A stretch of 64,000 nucleotides of DNA from positions 1 to 64,000 of the forward strand of contig CABZCZ010000006.1 of assembly GCA_902524385.1 (NCBI GenBank), written 5' to 3'. Positions 30,145-41,410 of the stretch are shown in pieces; positions within the stretch are counted from its first letter, which is position 1; every line of letters starts with the position of its first letter. The translations under genes were made by a program, and so were the position numbers. The stretch comes from an uncultured Alphaproteobacteria bacterium. GTDB taxonomy: Bacteria; Pseudomonadota; Alphaproteobacteria; HIMB59; GCA-002718135. The notes below the pieces were generated by a model. It was not told the DNA's origin and made no database searches. It saw nothing but the letters and a program-made list of their open reading frames with translations.

Positions 30145-33131
30145 TGATTGATCCTTTCATTTTTAGGATCAATGAATACTGGACTGGTTATTTCAACTTC
30201 AATATTTTCATTTTCCATTGGTGCAATTAAAACACTTCCTTTTTTTTCAATTCCACCTTTAATTAAAGCTAAAGCAAAAGAACTTTTTAAATTAGGTGAA
30301 TAATAACTAGATGTAACATGTCCAACCATTTTCATTGGTAAAGCAGTTATTTTTTCAACTAAATGTGATCCTTCTTCAAGAACTTTATTTGGATCCTTAG
30401 TTTTTAACCCAACTAATTGTTTCCTATCTTTTTTTATAGTATCACTTCTAAATAATGCTCTCTTACCAATAAAATCATATTTTTTCTTACTAACAATCCA
30501 ATCCATGTCCAGATCTATAGGTGTAACTGAGCCATCAGTCTCTTGACCAACAATGATAAATCCTTTTTCAGCACGAAGTACATGCATCGCTTCAGTTCCA
30601 TATGGAGTAATATTAAATTCTTTACCTTTATCTATACAAATTTCCCATAGATTTTTAGCATATCCAGAAGGAACATTTATTTCGTAACACATTTCCCCTG
30701 TAAAACTTATACGCATGACTCTACATTTTATTCCATTAATATAAATATTCTTAAAACTCATATGAGGAAAATTTTCCTTTGAAAAATCAAAATCTGGAAT
30801 CAGTTTCTGCATTAATTTTTTTGAATTTGGACCATTTAAGCTTATTGTTCCATAGTTTTCTGTAACGGATGTTATATATACTTCTAATTCTGGCCATTCT
30901 GTTTGTAACCAATCTTCTAATTTTGACATTACTGATGCCGCATTTCCTGTAGTTGTTGACATAAGATAATTAAACTCATCTAATCTAGTTGTTACACCAT
31001 CATCAATGATCATCCCATCATCGCCCAACATTACACCATACCGACATTTTCCAATTTCTAATTTTGACCAAGAATTGGTGTAAATTCTATTTAAAAATTC
31101 ACTAACATCTCTTCCTTTAATATCTATTTTCCCAAGAGTTGATGCATCTAATATTCCTAAGCTATCTCTAGTTGCTTTTACTTCTCTATTTAAAGCAGAC
31201 TGAAAACTTTCATTTCTTTGAGGATAATACCAGGCTCTTTTCCATTGGCCTACATCCTCAAATAAAGCTTTATTATCAATATGCCATTGATGCATTGGGC
31301 TTGTTCTCTCTAAATCAAAAAATTCTTTAACATGACGTCCAGCAATTGCACCAAATGTTACTGGCTTATATGGTAAACGAAATGTTGTCGTACCTAATTC
31401 AGAAATTTTAGTATTTGTTAACTCTGATATTATTCCAAGTGCATTAACATTACTGGTCTTGCCTTGATCAGTTGCCATTCCTGTAGTTGTATATCGTTTG
31501 ACATGTTCAATAGATTGAAAACCCTCTTTTAAAGCTAATTTAATATCTTTTGCTGTTACATCATTTTGAAAATCTACAAACATTTTTATTTGTGAGATAT
31601 TGTTCTTTGATGTAATCCAAACATTTTCGTGTTTGCCATGCTTCACATTATCTGATTTGTAATTTACTTCATCAAGTTCATTTTTCTGATTATCATTTAA
31701 ATATTTATATGTATCTTCTTGAGTTTTTAATAATATTTCATTTAAATTATAATCACCATTGCAACTTCCAACACACAATGTATCTTGATAAACTTCACTA
31801 GGAATAAAACTTCCATCTACATCCCTAAATTTTAATTTTCCTTTTGATTGAGTGAATAAATGAACAGTAGGGGTCCAACCACCAGCAATTGCTAAAAGAT
31901 CACATTTAATATTAATAGAAGATTTTTCATCACTTTTTTCACTCGTAATTTTTTTTAATTTTATTTCTCTAATTTTTAATCTTCCAACCGTATCGCAAAT
32001 TTCATACCCTTTTAGTATAGTAATTCCTAATTTATTTGCTTTTTTAGGAAAATAACCATCACTACCGTCTCTAATGTCAACAATAGCTTCTACTTTTATA
32101 CCTTGTTCAAAAAAATCTATTGCAGTTTCATAAGCACTATCATTGTTTGTAAAAAAAACTAAATTTTTTCCAGGAGCAACTCCATACTTATTTAAGTATT
32201 TTTTTGCACTGTTGGAAAGCATAATACCAGGCCTATCATTATTGTTAAAAATTATTGGTCGTTCAATCGCACCTGTTGCTAAAATAACTTTTTTTGATCT
32301 AATTTTCCAAATTCTTTCTTTAATATCATTTTTTTTATTTAATCCTTTTTCTGGATCAATCTCTTGGACAGCTAATAATAAATTATAATTTAAATATGCA
32401 AAACAAGTTGTATTTTTAATTATTTTTACGTTTGAACATTTATAAAGTTTATCAACTATTTTATTTTTCCATTCATTAATAGGTAAGTTATCAATTTTAA
32501 TATTTTGATTTCTTGTAGATAAAATTTCACCTCCTAGATCCTCTTCTTGCTCAATAAGTAATACTTTATAATTTTTATTTGCTGCAATTTCTGCTGAAAT
32601 TAATCCACTCACTCCTGTTCCAACAACTAGAACATCACAATGATAATGAAAATGTTCGTATTTGTGAGGATCTTCTTTTTTTGGAGATTTACCAAGTCCT
32701 GCAGCATGCCTTATAAAAAACTCATATGATTTCCAAAATTTTGGCGGCCACATAAAAGTCTTGTAATAAAATCCTGCAGGAAAAAATAGCGATAATAAAT
32801 CATTTATTGCACCAGCATCAAATCTCACTGAGGGCCAATTATTTTGGCTAAAAGCTTTTAAACCTTCATATATCTCAACCTCAGTTACTCTTCTATTAGG
32901 CTCAGTATATTCTTTTGTCTCTAGCTGAATTATTCCGTTAGGTTCCTCACTACCTGCTGTATAAATACCCCGTGGTCGATGATATTTAAAACTTCTTCCA
33001 ACTAAGTGAACATCATTTGCAAGAAGTGCTGAAGCTAGGGTATCACCTTCAAATCCAAAAAATTCTTTATTATCAAAATAGAACTTAACAGCCTTATTAT
33101 TTTCGAGATTTTTATTATTTTTGTATCGCAT
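30141..33131 (-). CDS. soxA: Sarcosine oxidase alpha subunit
   Basis: 996 aa; N-terminal 2Fe-2S-like fold (FEGDTLASALLANDVHLVGRSFKYHRPRGIYTAG), FAD domain, GcvT C-terminus. Confidence 0.97.
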   Translation of the reverse strand: MRYKNNKNLENNKAVKFYFDNKEFFGFEGDTLASALLANDVHLVGRSFKYHRPRGIYTAGSEEPNGIIQLETKEYTEPNRRVTEVEIYEGLKAFSQNNWPSVRFDAGAINDLLSLFFPAGFYYKTFMWPPKFWKSYEFFIRHAAGLGKSPKKEDPHKYEHFHYHCDVLVVGTGVSGLISAEIAANKNYKVLLIEQEEDLGGEILSTRNQNIKIDNLPINEWKNKIVDKLYKCSNVKIIKNTTCFAYLNYNLLLAVQEIDPEKGLNKKNDIKERIWKIRSKKVILATGAIERPIIFNNNDRPGIMLSNSAKKYLNKYGVAPGKNLVFFTNNDSAYETAIDFFEQGIKVEAIVDIRDGSDGYFPKKANKLGITILKGYEICDTVGRLKIREIKLKKITSEKSDEKSSINIKCDLLAIAGGWTPTVHLFTQSKGKLKFRDVDGSFIPSEVYQDTLCVGSCNGDYNLNEILLKTQEDTYKYLNDNQKNELDEVNYKSDNVKHGKHENVWITSKNNISQIKMFVDFQNDVTAKDIKLALKEGFQSIEHVKRYTTTGMATDQGKTSNVNALGIISELTNTKISELGTTTFRLPYKPVTFGAIAGRHVKEFFDLERTSPMHQWHIDNKALFEDVGQWKRAWYYPQRNESFQSALNREVKATRDSLGILDASTLGKIDIKGRDVSEFLNRIYTNSWSKLEIGKCRYGVMLGDDGMIIDDGVTTRLDEFNYLMSTTTGNAASVMSKLEDWLQTEWPELEVYITSVTENYGTISLNGPNSKKLMQKLIPDFDFSKENFPHMSFKNIYINGIKCRVMRISFTGEMCYEINVPSGYAKNLWEICIDKGKEFNITPYGTEAMHVLRAEKGFIIVGQETDGSVTPIDLDMDWIVSKKKYDFIGKRALFRSDTIKKDRKQLVGLKTKDPNKVLEEGSHLVEKITALPMKMVGHVTSSYYSPNLKSSFALALIKGGIEKKGSVLIAPMENENIEVEITSPVFIDPKNERINQ

Positions 33132-33139
33132 CTCTATAT

Positions 33140-33496
33140 TTAAAATCTATCTTTTTTTGACGTTGATAAATTTCCAGATCCAATACTTGGTTCACCTGAA
33201 GGAGTAACTGGAATATTTGCTTTTAAATTAGGAGGAGCTTCTCCCATCTTGTATACTGCAAGAATTTCATCGGTTGCAGTATTTCTTGCTAAATTAAACC
33301 ATTGTCTACATCCATATTCATGGTTCCACCTTTCATAATGAATACCCTTTTCGTTCTTTCGCAGAAATAAATATTCTGCCCATTGATCATCAGAGAGTTC
33401 AGGAGGATTTTTTGGTCTTGCAATGTGAGCCTCACCTCCACAAGAAAATTCAGCCTGATCTCTTTCTCCACAGTAAGGACAATTTATTAAAAACAT
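33140..33496 (-). CDS. soxD: Sarcosine oxidase delta subunit
   Basis: MFLINCPYCGERDQAEFSCGGEAHIARP...YLFLRKNEKGIHYERWNHEYGCRQWFNLARNTATDEI. Confidence 0.97.
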   Translation of the reverse strand: MFLINCPYCGERDQAEFSCGGEAHIARPKNPPELSDDQWAEYLFLRKNEKGIHYERWNHEYGCRQWFNLARNTATDEILAVYKMGEAPPNLKANIPVTPSGEPSIGSGNLSTSKKDRF

Positions 33497-33499
33497 GAT

Positions 33500-34759
33500 T
33501 TAATGTGCTACGGCAGCTGCACCATGTTCATCAACTAATTCACCACTAGAAAATCTGTTCATTGTAAAAGGAGCATTTAATTCATGTGCTTGATCATTAG
33601 CTATAGTGTGAGCAAATACCCAACCAGAACCTGGTGTTGCTTTGAAACCACCTGTTCCCCAACCACAATTAAAATATAATCCATTTATATGAGTTTTGCT
33701 AATAATTGGGCTTGCATCAGGACAAATATCTACAATCCCTCCCCAATGACGAAGCATTTTCATTCTAGAAAATATTGGAAACAATTCAACGATTGCCATT
33801 AATGTATCTTCAACAATGTTAAAACCGCCTCTTTGAGTATATGAAGTGTATCCATCTGTTCCAGCACCAATTACTAATTCCCCTTTATCTGATTGAGATA
33901 CATAAGCATGAATTGTATTGGACATTACTACAGTATCAATAACCGGTTTTACTGGTTCTGAAACTAGAGCTTGTAATGGTTTACTCTCTAAAGGTAATTT
34001 TATTCCTGCCATATTGGCAATAACACTGGTATGACCTGCAGCAGCTATTCCAATTTTATTTGAATTAATGGTTCCTTTTGTTGTTTCAATACCAGTTATA
34101 TTTCCATTTTTAATATTAATTCCAGTAACTTCACAATTTTGAATTATATCAACTCCCATTTCATCAGCGCCTCTTGCATAACCCCATGCAACAGCATCAT
34201 GTCTTGCAGTTCCTGCTCTTCTTTGTAGTGTTGCTCCTAAAACAGGATATCTAATGTTTGGTGAAGTATTTATTATTGGACAAAATTCTTTCACTTTTTT
34301 TGTATCAAGCCATTCACAATCGATATCATTTAGTCTGTTTGCATGCCAACGTCTTTTTAACTCTCTAACATCATGAAGATTATGAGCAACATTCAAAACT
34401 CCTCTTTGAGAAAACATTACGTTGTAATTTAATTCTTGAGACATACCTTCCCAAAGTTTCAATGCATGCTCATATAAAGCTGCACTTTGATCCCATAAAT
34501 AGTTCGATCTAATTATAGTTGTATTTCGTCCCGTATTTCCACCGCCTATCCACCCTTTTTCAATAACTGCAATATTATTAATTCCATGATTTTTTGCTAA
34601 ATAGTAAGCAGTAGTTAAACCATGTCCACCACCGCCAACTATTATTGCATCATAATTTTTTTTAGGTTCTGGACTTTTCCATGTTTTCTGCCAATTCTCA
34701 TGATGACTTAAAGCGTTTCTAGCAATAGATAGAAATGAGTATTTATTTTTATTAAACAT
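33500..34759 (-). CDS. soxB: Sarcosine oxidase beta subunit
   Basis: [80 protein letters not shown]. Confidence 0.97.
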   Translation of the reverse strand: MFNKNKYSFLSIARNALSHHENWQKTWKSPEPKKNYDAIIVGGGGHGLTTAYYLAKNHGINNIAVIEKGWIGGGNTGRNTTIIRSNYLWDQSAALYEHALKLWEGMSQELNYNVMFSQRGVLNVAHNLHDVRELKRRWHANRLNDIDCEWLDTKKVKEFCPIINTSPNIRYPVLGATLQRRAGTARHDAVAWGYARGADEMGVDIIQNCEVTGINIKNGNITGIETTKGTINSNKIGIAAAGHTSVIANMAGIKLPLESKPLQALVSEPVKPVIDTVVMSNTIHAYVSQSDKGELVIGAGTDGYTSYTQRGGFNIVEDTLMAIVELFPIFSRMKMLRHWGGIVDICPDASPIISKTHINGLYFNCGWGTGGFKATPGSGWVFAHTIANDQAHELNAPFTMNRFSSGELVDEHGAAAVAH

Positions 34760-34779
34760 TATAATTCTATATAGCAGTT

Positions 34780-36453
34780 TTAAAAAAGACCTTCAATTTC
34801 TCCTTGGTCATTTAGCTTTATCGAATTTGCCGCAGGAACACTTGGTAGACCCGGCATGGTCATAATATCACCACAGATAACCACTATAAATTCTGCTCCT
34901 GATGACAATCTTACTTCTCTAATAGGCAAAACATGGCCTGTAGGAGCACCTTTTAAATTAGGGTCAGTTGAAAAACTATATTGAGTTTTTGCAATGCAAA
35001 CAGGTAATTTGCCAAATCCTTTAGTTTCAAAATCCTTCAATTGTAGACGTACTTTTGTGTCTGCCACAACTTCACTTGCGTGATAAATCTCTTGTGCAAT
35101 TTTTTCTATTTTTTTGAAAAGAGTTAAATCATCTTCATATAAAAATTTAAATGTATTCTTATTTTCTTCGCAAATATCTATTACATTTTGAGCTAATTCA
35201 ATTGCACCATCACCACCATCTGACCAGTGAGTACACATAGAAGCCTTGACTCCTTGAGTCTTACAAAAACTTAGAACTGCATCTACTTCATCTTTTGAAT
35301 CTGTAATAAAATGATTAATAGCAACAGTTACTGGTAATCCAAATTTTCTAATATTATTAATATGTCTTTCTAGATTTACTAAACCTTTTTTAAGAGCATT
35401 TACATTTTCATTTTTTAAATCTTCTTTTGAAACACCGCCATGCATTTTTAATGCTCTAATTGTAGCTACCAAAACCACACAATCAGGTTTTAAATTTGAT
35501 TTTCTACATTTTATATCAAGGAATTTTTCTGCTCCTAAATCAGCTCCGAAGCCTGCTTCAGTTACAACATAATCACTTAATTTTAGACTAGCTTTAGTTG
35601 CAATTACAGAATTACAACCATGAGCAATATTTGCAAATGGTCCACCATGAATTATTGCAGGATTATTTTCTAACGTTTGTGTTATATTTGGTTTAATTGC
35701 ATCTTTTAACAATACTGTCATAGGACCTTGGGCATTTAAATCTTTTGCAAAAATAGATTTTTTTTCTCGTGTATAGGCTATAGTTATATTTCCAATTCTT
35801 TCTTCCAGGTCTTTTATATCTTTAGCTAGGCAGAAAATAGCCATTATCTCAGACGCAACTGTAATATCAAAACCATCTTGTCTAGGATATCCATTTGCAA
35901 CTCCTCCTAAATCAACAACTATAGATCTTAGGGATCTATCATTCATATCCATTACTCTCTTCCAAACAACTCTTCTAACATCAATATTTAATTTATTTCC
36001 CCAGTAGATATGATTATCAATTAATGAAGAAAGTAAATTATGAGCTGATGTAATTGCATGAAAATCTCCAGTAAAATGAAGATTAATTTGTTCCATTGGA
36101 ACCACTTGAGCAAAGCCTCCACCAGCTGCTCCACCTTTCATACCGAATGATGGACCAAGACTCGGTTCTCTTAAACAAACAATAGATTTCTTTCCTAATT
36201 TGTTAAGAGCATCACTTAATCCAACAGAAGTTGTTGTTTTACCTTCTCCTGCTGGTGTTGGAGTTATTGCTGAAACTAGAACAAGTTTACCATCTATACT
36301 TTTATTAAGTGTCTCTATGTAATCCAAGTTTATTTTTGCTATGTGACGACCCATAGGACTGAATGCTTCTGGCGTATCTGGTACATCAAGACCTTTTAGA
36401 ATTTCACTAATAGGTTTCATTCTAGCTTTTCTTGCGATTTCAATATCTGACAT
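34780..36453 (-). CDS. fhs: Formate-tetrahydrofolate ligase
   Basis: [57 protein letters not shown]. Confidence 0.98.
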   Translation of the reverse strand: MSDIEIARKARMKPISEILKGLDVPDTPEAFSPMGRHIAKINLDYIETLNKSIDGKLVLVSAITPTPAGEGKTTTSVGLSDALNKLGKKSIVCLREPSLGPSFGMKGGAAGGGFAQVVPMEQINLHFTGDFHAITSAHNLLSSLIDNHIYWGNKLNIDVRRVVWKRVMDMNDRSLRSIVVDLGGVANGYPRQDGFDITVASEIMAIFCLAKDIKDLEERIGNITIAYTREKKSIFAKDLNAQGPMTVLLKDAIKPNITQTLENNPAIIHGGPFANIAHGCNSVIATKASLKLSDYVVTEAGFGADLGAEKFLDIKCRKSNLKPDCVVLVATIRALKMHGGVSKEDLKNENVNALKKGLVNLERHINNIRKFGLPVTVAINHFITDSKDEVDAVLSFCKTQGVKASMCTHWSDGGDGAIELAQNVIDICEENKNTFKFLYEDDLTLFKKIEKIAQEIYHASEVVADTKVRLQLKDFETKGFGKLPVCIAKTQYSFSTDPNLKGAPTGHVLPIREVRLSSGAEFIVVICGDIMTMPGLPSVPAANSIKLNDQGEIEGLF

Positions 36454-36474
36454 GAGACTCCTTAATTATTAGAA

Positions 36475-36494
36475 AGTTAATCTATAGATTAACT
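36475..36494. promoter_or_regulatory. 20-bp perfect palindrome upstream of fhs, candidate operator
   Basis: AGTTAATCTATAGATTAACT, about 21 bp upstream of the fhs ATG. Confidence 0.5.
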
Positions 36495-36546
36495 ATAATA
36501 TCAGACAACTTTTGTTTTATTAAAAGATTAAAAAATTGTGAAGAAT

Positions 36547-37440
36547 CTAATTTAACTCGAATTTCTGTTTATTATTGTAAGAAAAATCTGAGTTATTAAA
36601 TTGATTTAACCACTCTGACGTTTTTTTCATACCACCAAACGCGTAAAAGTGTATTTTTTCAAGTTTGGAGTCTTTGTTTATTTCGCTATGTTCAGCAAGA
36701 TCATAGATTAATTTGTCGGGAGTGTTCAATGTTGCAAGTTTAGTTAAGTTAAAAGCCTGTTTTGTAATAAATCTCAAAGAATTTCCAATACCGCAAGATC
36801 TTGCATAATTTATTAATGTTTTAATAGAGGCAGGACCTGGTATTCCAGCATGGATTGGTAATTTATTTCCAATTTTTACTAAGTGTTTTTCCCAGTCAAT
36901 TAAAGATTTAGCTTCAAAAAAAAATTGTGTTGCTAGATACATTTTAAAATCAGCATTTTTTGCAAAATCATTTTTTTGTTTAATTGCTAAATCTAAATTT
37001 TCATTTGTAATATCTGGACTTCCTTCTGGATGACCAGCAACACCTACAGACTGATAATTATATTTTGAAAGAAAATCTGTTTTTAGAACATCAATTGAAG
37101 AGGAAATTTCGCCTGCCTGATTTCCACCACCACCAATAATTAACATTTTTGAACACCCAGATTCATTTGCAAGATCACCAATATATTTTTCTAAGTCATT
37201 TTTATTTATAACAGTCCTCGCAGGTAAATGAGGTATAACATCATAACCCTCTAATTTTAATTTTTTTGCTGTTCTAATTACATTTTTTGAATTTTCATCT
37301 GGTAAATAAGTTATATAAATGTCATGATTTTTACTAAGAAATTCAGAAAAGCCTCCATATTTTTCGTAAACATTTGGAGTTGTTTCTATAGAATAACTAT
37401 TGAGAAACTTTTTAACAATATTAATGGTTTCTTTAGACAT
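36547..37440 (-). CDS. metF: Methylenetetrahydrofolate reductase-family protein
   Basis: NDIYITYLPDEN-type start, VIPHLPARTVINKNDLEKYIGDLANESGCSKMLIIGGGGN, VGVAGHPEGSPDI, ATQFFFEAKSLIDW, HAGIPGPASIKTLINYA. Confidence 0.92.
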   Translation of the reverse strand: MSKETINIVKKFLNSYSIETTPNVYEKYGGFSEFLSKNHDIYITYLPDENSKNVIRTAKKLKLEGYDVIPHLPARTVINKNDLEKYIGDLANESGCSKMLIIGGGGNQAGEISSSIDVLKTDFLSKYNYQSVGVAGHPEGSPDITNENLDLAIKQKNDFAKNADFKMYLATQFFFEAKSLIDWEKHLVKIGNKLPIHAGIPGPASIKTLINYARSCGIGNSLRFITKQAFNLTKLATLNTPDKLIYDLAEHSEINKDSKLEKIHFYAFGGMKKTSEWLNQFNNSDFSYNNKQKFELN

Positions 37441-37473
37441 AAATTTTTAAAGTTTTTTATATTAATTAGATAA

Positions 37474-38409
37474 ATGAACAACAAGTACTTTACTATAATT
37501 ACTTTTTATCAATTCAAAATAATTAAACATAAGAATGATATCATTACTAAACTTAAAGATTTTTGTAAATTTAATAAAATAAAAGGTACAATATTGATTG
37601 CTGATGAAGGTATTAATGGAACAATAGCTGGCTTTGAGAAAAATATAAATTCATGCATTCTTTTTCTTGAAAATTTTAGTTTAGATAAACTTAATCTTAA
37701 ACGATCAAAATACAAATTTATGCCCTTTCAAAAACTTAAAATTAGAAATAAAAATGAAATAGTCACATTAAGAACCAAATTTGCTGATCCTACAAAAATA
37801 TCTGGGGAAAAAGTTAAATACAATGAATGGAATAAACTAATTAAAGACAAAGACACTATTGTGATTGATGTAAGAAATGAATTTGAGGTTAAAGTAGGAA
37901 CTTTTGAAGGAGCAATTAATCCAAAAACTAAAAGTTTCACTGAATTTAAATCTTTTGTTCAAAAAAAACTAAATAAATCAAAAGATAAAAAAATTGCAAT
38001 GTTTTGCACTGGAGGTATCAGGTGTGAGAAAGCTTCATCTTATATGATGATGAAGGGTTTTAAAAATGTTGTTCAGTTAGATGGAGGAATATTAAAGTAT
38101 TTAGAAAAAACTCCAAAAAAAAACTCAATGTGGAATGGTGAATGTTTTGTTTTTGATGGAAGAGTATCTTTGAGAAATGAATTAAAAGATGGAACTTACA
38201 AACTTTGTCATGCTTGTATGTTACCGATTAGAGATAAAGATACCTTTTCTAAATATTATAACCCAGGTGTTTCTTGTCATAATTGTTTTGATAAAACATC
38301 TAATGAAAAGAAAAAAAACTTACTTGAAAGAAATAAACAAATTAAACTTGATAAAAAAAGAGGAAATTTTAACCGTTTTATTAAGCAGTCAATTTCTGAT
38401 TATGAATAA
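37474..38409 (+). CDS. trhO: Rhodanese-type tRNA hydroxylation/sulfurtransferase TrhO (YceA) family
   Basis: GTILIADEGINGTIAG, VIDVRNEFEVKVGTFEGAINP, MFCTGGIRCEKASSYMMMKGF, QLDGGILKYLE. Confidence 0.95.
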   Translation: MNNKYFTIITFYQFKIIKHKNDIITKLKDFCKFNKIKGTILIADEGINGTIAGFEKNINSCILFLENFSLDKLNLKRSKYKFMPFQKLKIRNKNEIVTLRTKFADPTKISGEKVKYNEWNKLIKDKDTIVIDVRNEFEVKVGTFEGAINPKTKSFTEFKSFVQKKLNKSKDKKIAMFCTGGIRCEKASSYMMMKGFKNVVQLDGGILKYLEKTPKKNSMWNGECFVFDGRVSLRNELKDGTYKLCHACMLPIRDKDTFSKYYNPGVSCHNCFDKTSNEKKKNLLERNKQIKLDKKRGNFNRFIKQSISDYE

Positions 38410-38450
38410 ATAATACTTTATTTCATATAATTATTCTGTATAGACACCAC

Positions 38451-38645
38451 ATGGCAAAAAAAACTTCATTCGCTCTAAAACAATTAGTTCCCGAGGAAAA
38501 TCCAAAAACAGGAACCAAGTATATTGTGAGAAAACCAACAAAAGGATTGAAAGTTGCTGAAAAGCTCCGAATGAAAAAATATGATCCTGTGTTAAAAAAA
38601 CACGTTTGGTTTGTAGAGAAAAAAATGCCTCCTCATAGTAAATAA
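38451..38645 (+). CDS. rpmG: 50S ribosomal protein L33
   Basis: LRMKKYDPVLKKHVWFVEKKMP matches the L33 signature TKYDPVxxKHVxFxExKxK; 64 aa. Confidence 0.85.
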   Translation: MAKKTSFALKQLVPEENPKTGTKYIVRKPTKGLKVAEKLRMKKYDPVLKKHVWFVEKKMPPHSK

Positions 38646-38691
38646 TAGATTTACCTCTTTAATTTATTCTAAATTAACATAATTTAAATCC

Positions 38692-40113
38692 ATGACAGTC
38701 ACTTATGGTATTCATTGGTTTAGACAAGATCTACGATTACAAGAAAATCCATCTGTATTGTCACTTTCAAAAAAAGTTGATCAAATAATTCCAATTTATA
38801 TTTTTGACTTAAATCAAAGAATTGGATCAACATCCAAATGGTGGTTAGAAAAATCTTTAATTAGTTTATATGATTCAATACAAAAGCATAATGGCAAACT
38901 AAATATATTTGCTGGTGATCCTACAAAAATTATATCTTTAATATTAAAGAATTCAAATATTAAATATGTATCTTGGAATAGACTATATGATCCATACTCA
39001 ATTGAAAGAGATACTAAAATTAAATCTTTAGTTACTTCATCTAAAGTAGAATTTGACTCACACAATGGATATCTTTTAAATGAACCTTGGAATATTAAAA
39101 ATAAAAGTGGAACTTTTTTTAAAGTTTTTACTCCTTACTGGCGACATTGTGATGAAGTACTGAAACAAAAAGAAATTAAATTTCAAAAAACAAAAATAAG
39201 TTACGCTAATTCAAAATTTAAAAATGAAATAACCATACAAGATTTAAATCTAACAAACAAAAAAGATCAATGGATAACAAAAATTGAAAAATATTGGATA
39301 CCTGGTGAGAGTAATGCAAAATTACAATTAAAAAAATATATTTCACAAAAAGCAAATAACTATTCTGTTGGAAGAGATAGACCTGATAAAGATTTAACTT
39401 CAAAATTATCTCCTTATCTTCATTTTGGAGAAATATCTCCTTTGGAAGTTTATGATACTGTTAATAATGAAAAAAAAATTGATCCTGACAATAAAAAAAA
39501 ATTTCTCGCTGAACTTGGCTGGAGAGATTTTTCTTATAATCTTTTATTTCATTATCCAGATATGATTCAAAAACCTATACAAACTAAATTTAATAAATTT
39601 CCATGGATAAAAAATGGTAAAAATTTGTCACTATGGCATAATGGTAAAACTGGTATTCCAATTGTAGATGCTGGAATGAGACAACTATATAAAACTGGCT
39701 GGATGCACAATAGAGTAAGAATGATTGTAGGTTCATTTTTAACAAAAAATTTGCTGTTGCACTGGAAAAATGGAGAAGAGTGGTTTTTTGATACTTTAGT
39801 CGATGCTGATGTTGGTTCTAATTCCGCAGGTTGGCAATGGATTTCTGGTTGTGGCGCTGACGCAAGTCCATATTTTAGAATTTTTAATCCAATTTTGCAG
39901 GGTCAAAAATTTGATCCTGCTGGTGATTATGTAAAAGAATTTGTTCCTGAGTTGAATAATATTCCAAAAAAATATATTCATAATCCCTGGGAGATGTCTA
40001 TGGAAGATCAAAAGAAATATAATTTTGAGATTGGTACTTCATATCCAGCACCAATTGTAGATCTAAAAGAAACAAGAAATAGAGCGTTAGCAGCATTTAA
40101 AACTATAAGTTAA
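38692..40113 (+). CDS. phrB: Deoxyribodipyrimidine photo-lyase (class I cryptochrome/photolyase family)
   Basis: GIHWFRQDLRLQENPSV, GRDRPDKDLTSKLSPYLHFGEISP, GMRQLYKTGWMHNRVRMIVGSFLTKNLLLHW, NSAGWQWISGCGADASPYFRIFNP. Confidence 0.97.
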   Translation: MTVTYGIHWFRQDLRLQENPSVLSLSKKVDQIIPIYIFDLNQRIGSTSKWWLEKSLISLYDSIQKHNGKLNIFAGDPTKIISLILKNSNIKYVSWNRLYDPYSIERDTKIKSLVTSSKVEFDSHNGYLLNEPWNIKNKSGTFFKVFTPYWRHCDEVLKQKEIKFQKTKISYANSKFKNEITIQDLNLTNKKDQWITKIEKYWIPGESNAKLQLKKYISQKANNYSVGRDRPDKDLTSKLSPYLHFGEISPLEVYDTVNNEKKIDPDNKKKFLAELGWRDFSYNLLFHYPDMIQKPIQTKFNKFPWIKNGKNLSLWHNGKTGIPIVDAGMRQLYKTGWMHNRVRMIVGSFLTKNLLLHWKNGEEWFFDTLVDADVGSNSAGWQWISGCGADASPYFRIFNPILQGQKFDPAGDYVKEFVPELNNIPKKYIHNPWEMSMEDQKKYNFEIGTSYPAPIVDLKETRNRALAAFKTIS

Positions 40114-40114
40114 T

Positions 40115-41410
40115 GTGAGAGAAAAAATAGCAATTATTGGTTCTGGTATTTCAGGAATAAGTGCAGCATACCTATTGTCTTCTAAATATGATGTTTATTT
40201 ATTTGAAAAAAATAATAGATTAGGCGGACATACGAGAACCATTTATGTTGATGAATTAAAAAATACAATTCCGGTCGATACAGGATTTATTGTATTCAAT
40301 GAAAACAATTATCCAGATTTAACTAATTTTTTTAAATTACTTGATGTTAAATATAAAAATTCAGATATGTCTTTTGCAGTCTCAAATCAAAATCCTCTAA
40401 TTGAATATAGTGGTAAAAATATCTTTAGTCTTTTTTGTAATTTTAGAAATCTGTTTTCCTTAAATTTTTATAAAATGTTATTTGAAATAAGAAAACTTTA
40501 TTTGTTGTGTAAAAGTTTAAATGTTAGTGATTTACAACAAACTAAAACATTAAATGATTTTTTAAAAACTAACAATTTTTCAACATATTTAATAAACTAT
40601 CATATTTTACCTATGATATCATCTATATGGTCAAGCAATGTAAGTGATGTAAAAAATTTTCCTCTCATAACATTTATAAATTTTTTTAAAAATCATGCTT
40701 TATTTAATTTAAAAAAAAGACCACAATGGAAATACGTAGAAGGTGGAAGTAATGAATATATAAAAAAAATTATTAATAAAAATGTTTTTAAGTATGAAAC
40801 AAATTTCAAAATTATTAAAATTCTTAGAGAAAATAATAAAATTAAAATCAAAAATGACAAAAATATTATATTAGAATTTAATAAAATAATATTCGCAATC
40901 CATGCTAATCAAGTATTGGATATTTTGGAAAAACCTACAGAAGATGAATTAAAAATATTTCCACAATTTAAATATTCAACTAACTCAGCAATACTTCACT
41001 CTGATCAATCTTTAATGCCGAAATCAAAACTTGCTTGGTCAAGTTGGAATTTTTTAAATAAATCATCATCTTCTAAATTTACTTTAACTTATTGGATGAA
41101 TATTTTACAAAAATTACCTTCTAAACAAAATTATTTTGTAACCGTTAATCCTTATAAAAAGCCTAAAAATATAATTAACGAAACAACATTTGATCATCCA
41201 ATATATACTACAGATACTATTTTAGCTCAAAAAAACATTATGCAAATTCAAGGAAAGAATAATACTTTTTTTTGTGGAGCTTACCTTGGATATGGTTTTC
41301 ATGAAGACGGTATTCAATCATCTTCTTATATTTGTAAGTTATTACATTGTGATTTACCTTGGAAGAGAGAGAAAAATTTTTATAATAGATTGCAAATTGA
41401 TTTTGAATGA
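40115..41410 (+). CDS. FAD-dependent amine-oxidase-like oxidoreductase of CFA-synthase clusters
   Basis: REKIAIIGSGISGISAAYLLSSKYDVYLFEKNNRLGGHTRTI, GFIVFNENNYPDLTNFF, GAYLGYGFHEDGIQSS; GTG start. Confidence 0.92.
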   Translation: MREKIAIIGSGISGISAAYLLSSKYDVYLFEKNNRLGGHTRTIYVDELKNTIPVDTGFIVFNENNYPDLTNFFKLLDVKYKNSDMSFAVSNQNPLIEYSGKNIFSLFCNFRNLFSLNFYKMLFEIRKLYLLCKSLNVSDLQQTKTLNDFLKTNNFSTYLINYHILPMISSIWSSNVSDVKNFPLITFINFFKNHALFNLKKRPQWKYVEGGSNEYIKKIINKNVFKYETNFKIIKILRENNKIKIKNDKNIILEFNKIIFAIHANQVLDILEKPTEDELKIFPQFKYSTNSAILHSDQSLMPKSKLAWSSWNFLNKSSSSKFTLTYWMNILQKLPSKQNYFVTVNPYKKPKNIINETTFDHPIYTTDTILAQKNIMQIQGKNNTFFCGAYLGYGFHEDGIQSSSYICKLLHCDLPWKREKNFYNRLQIDFE

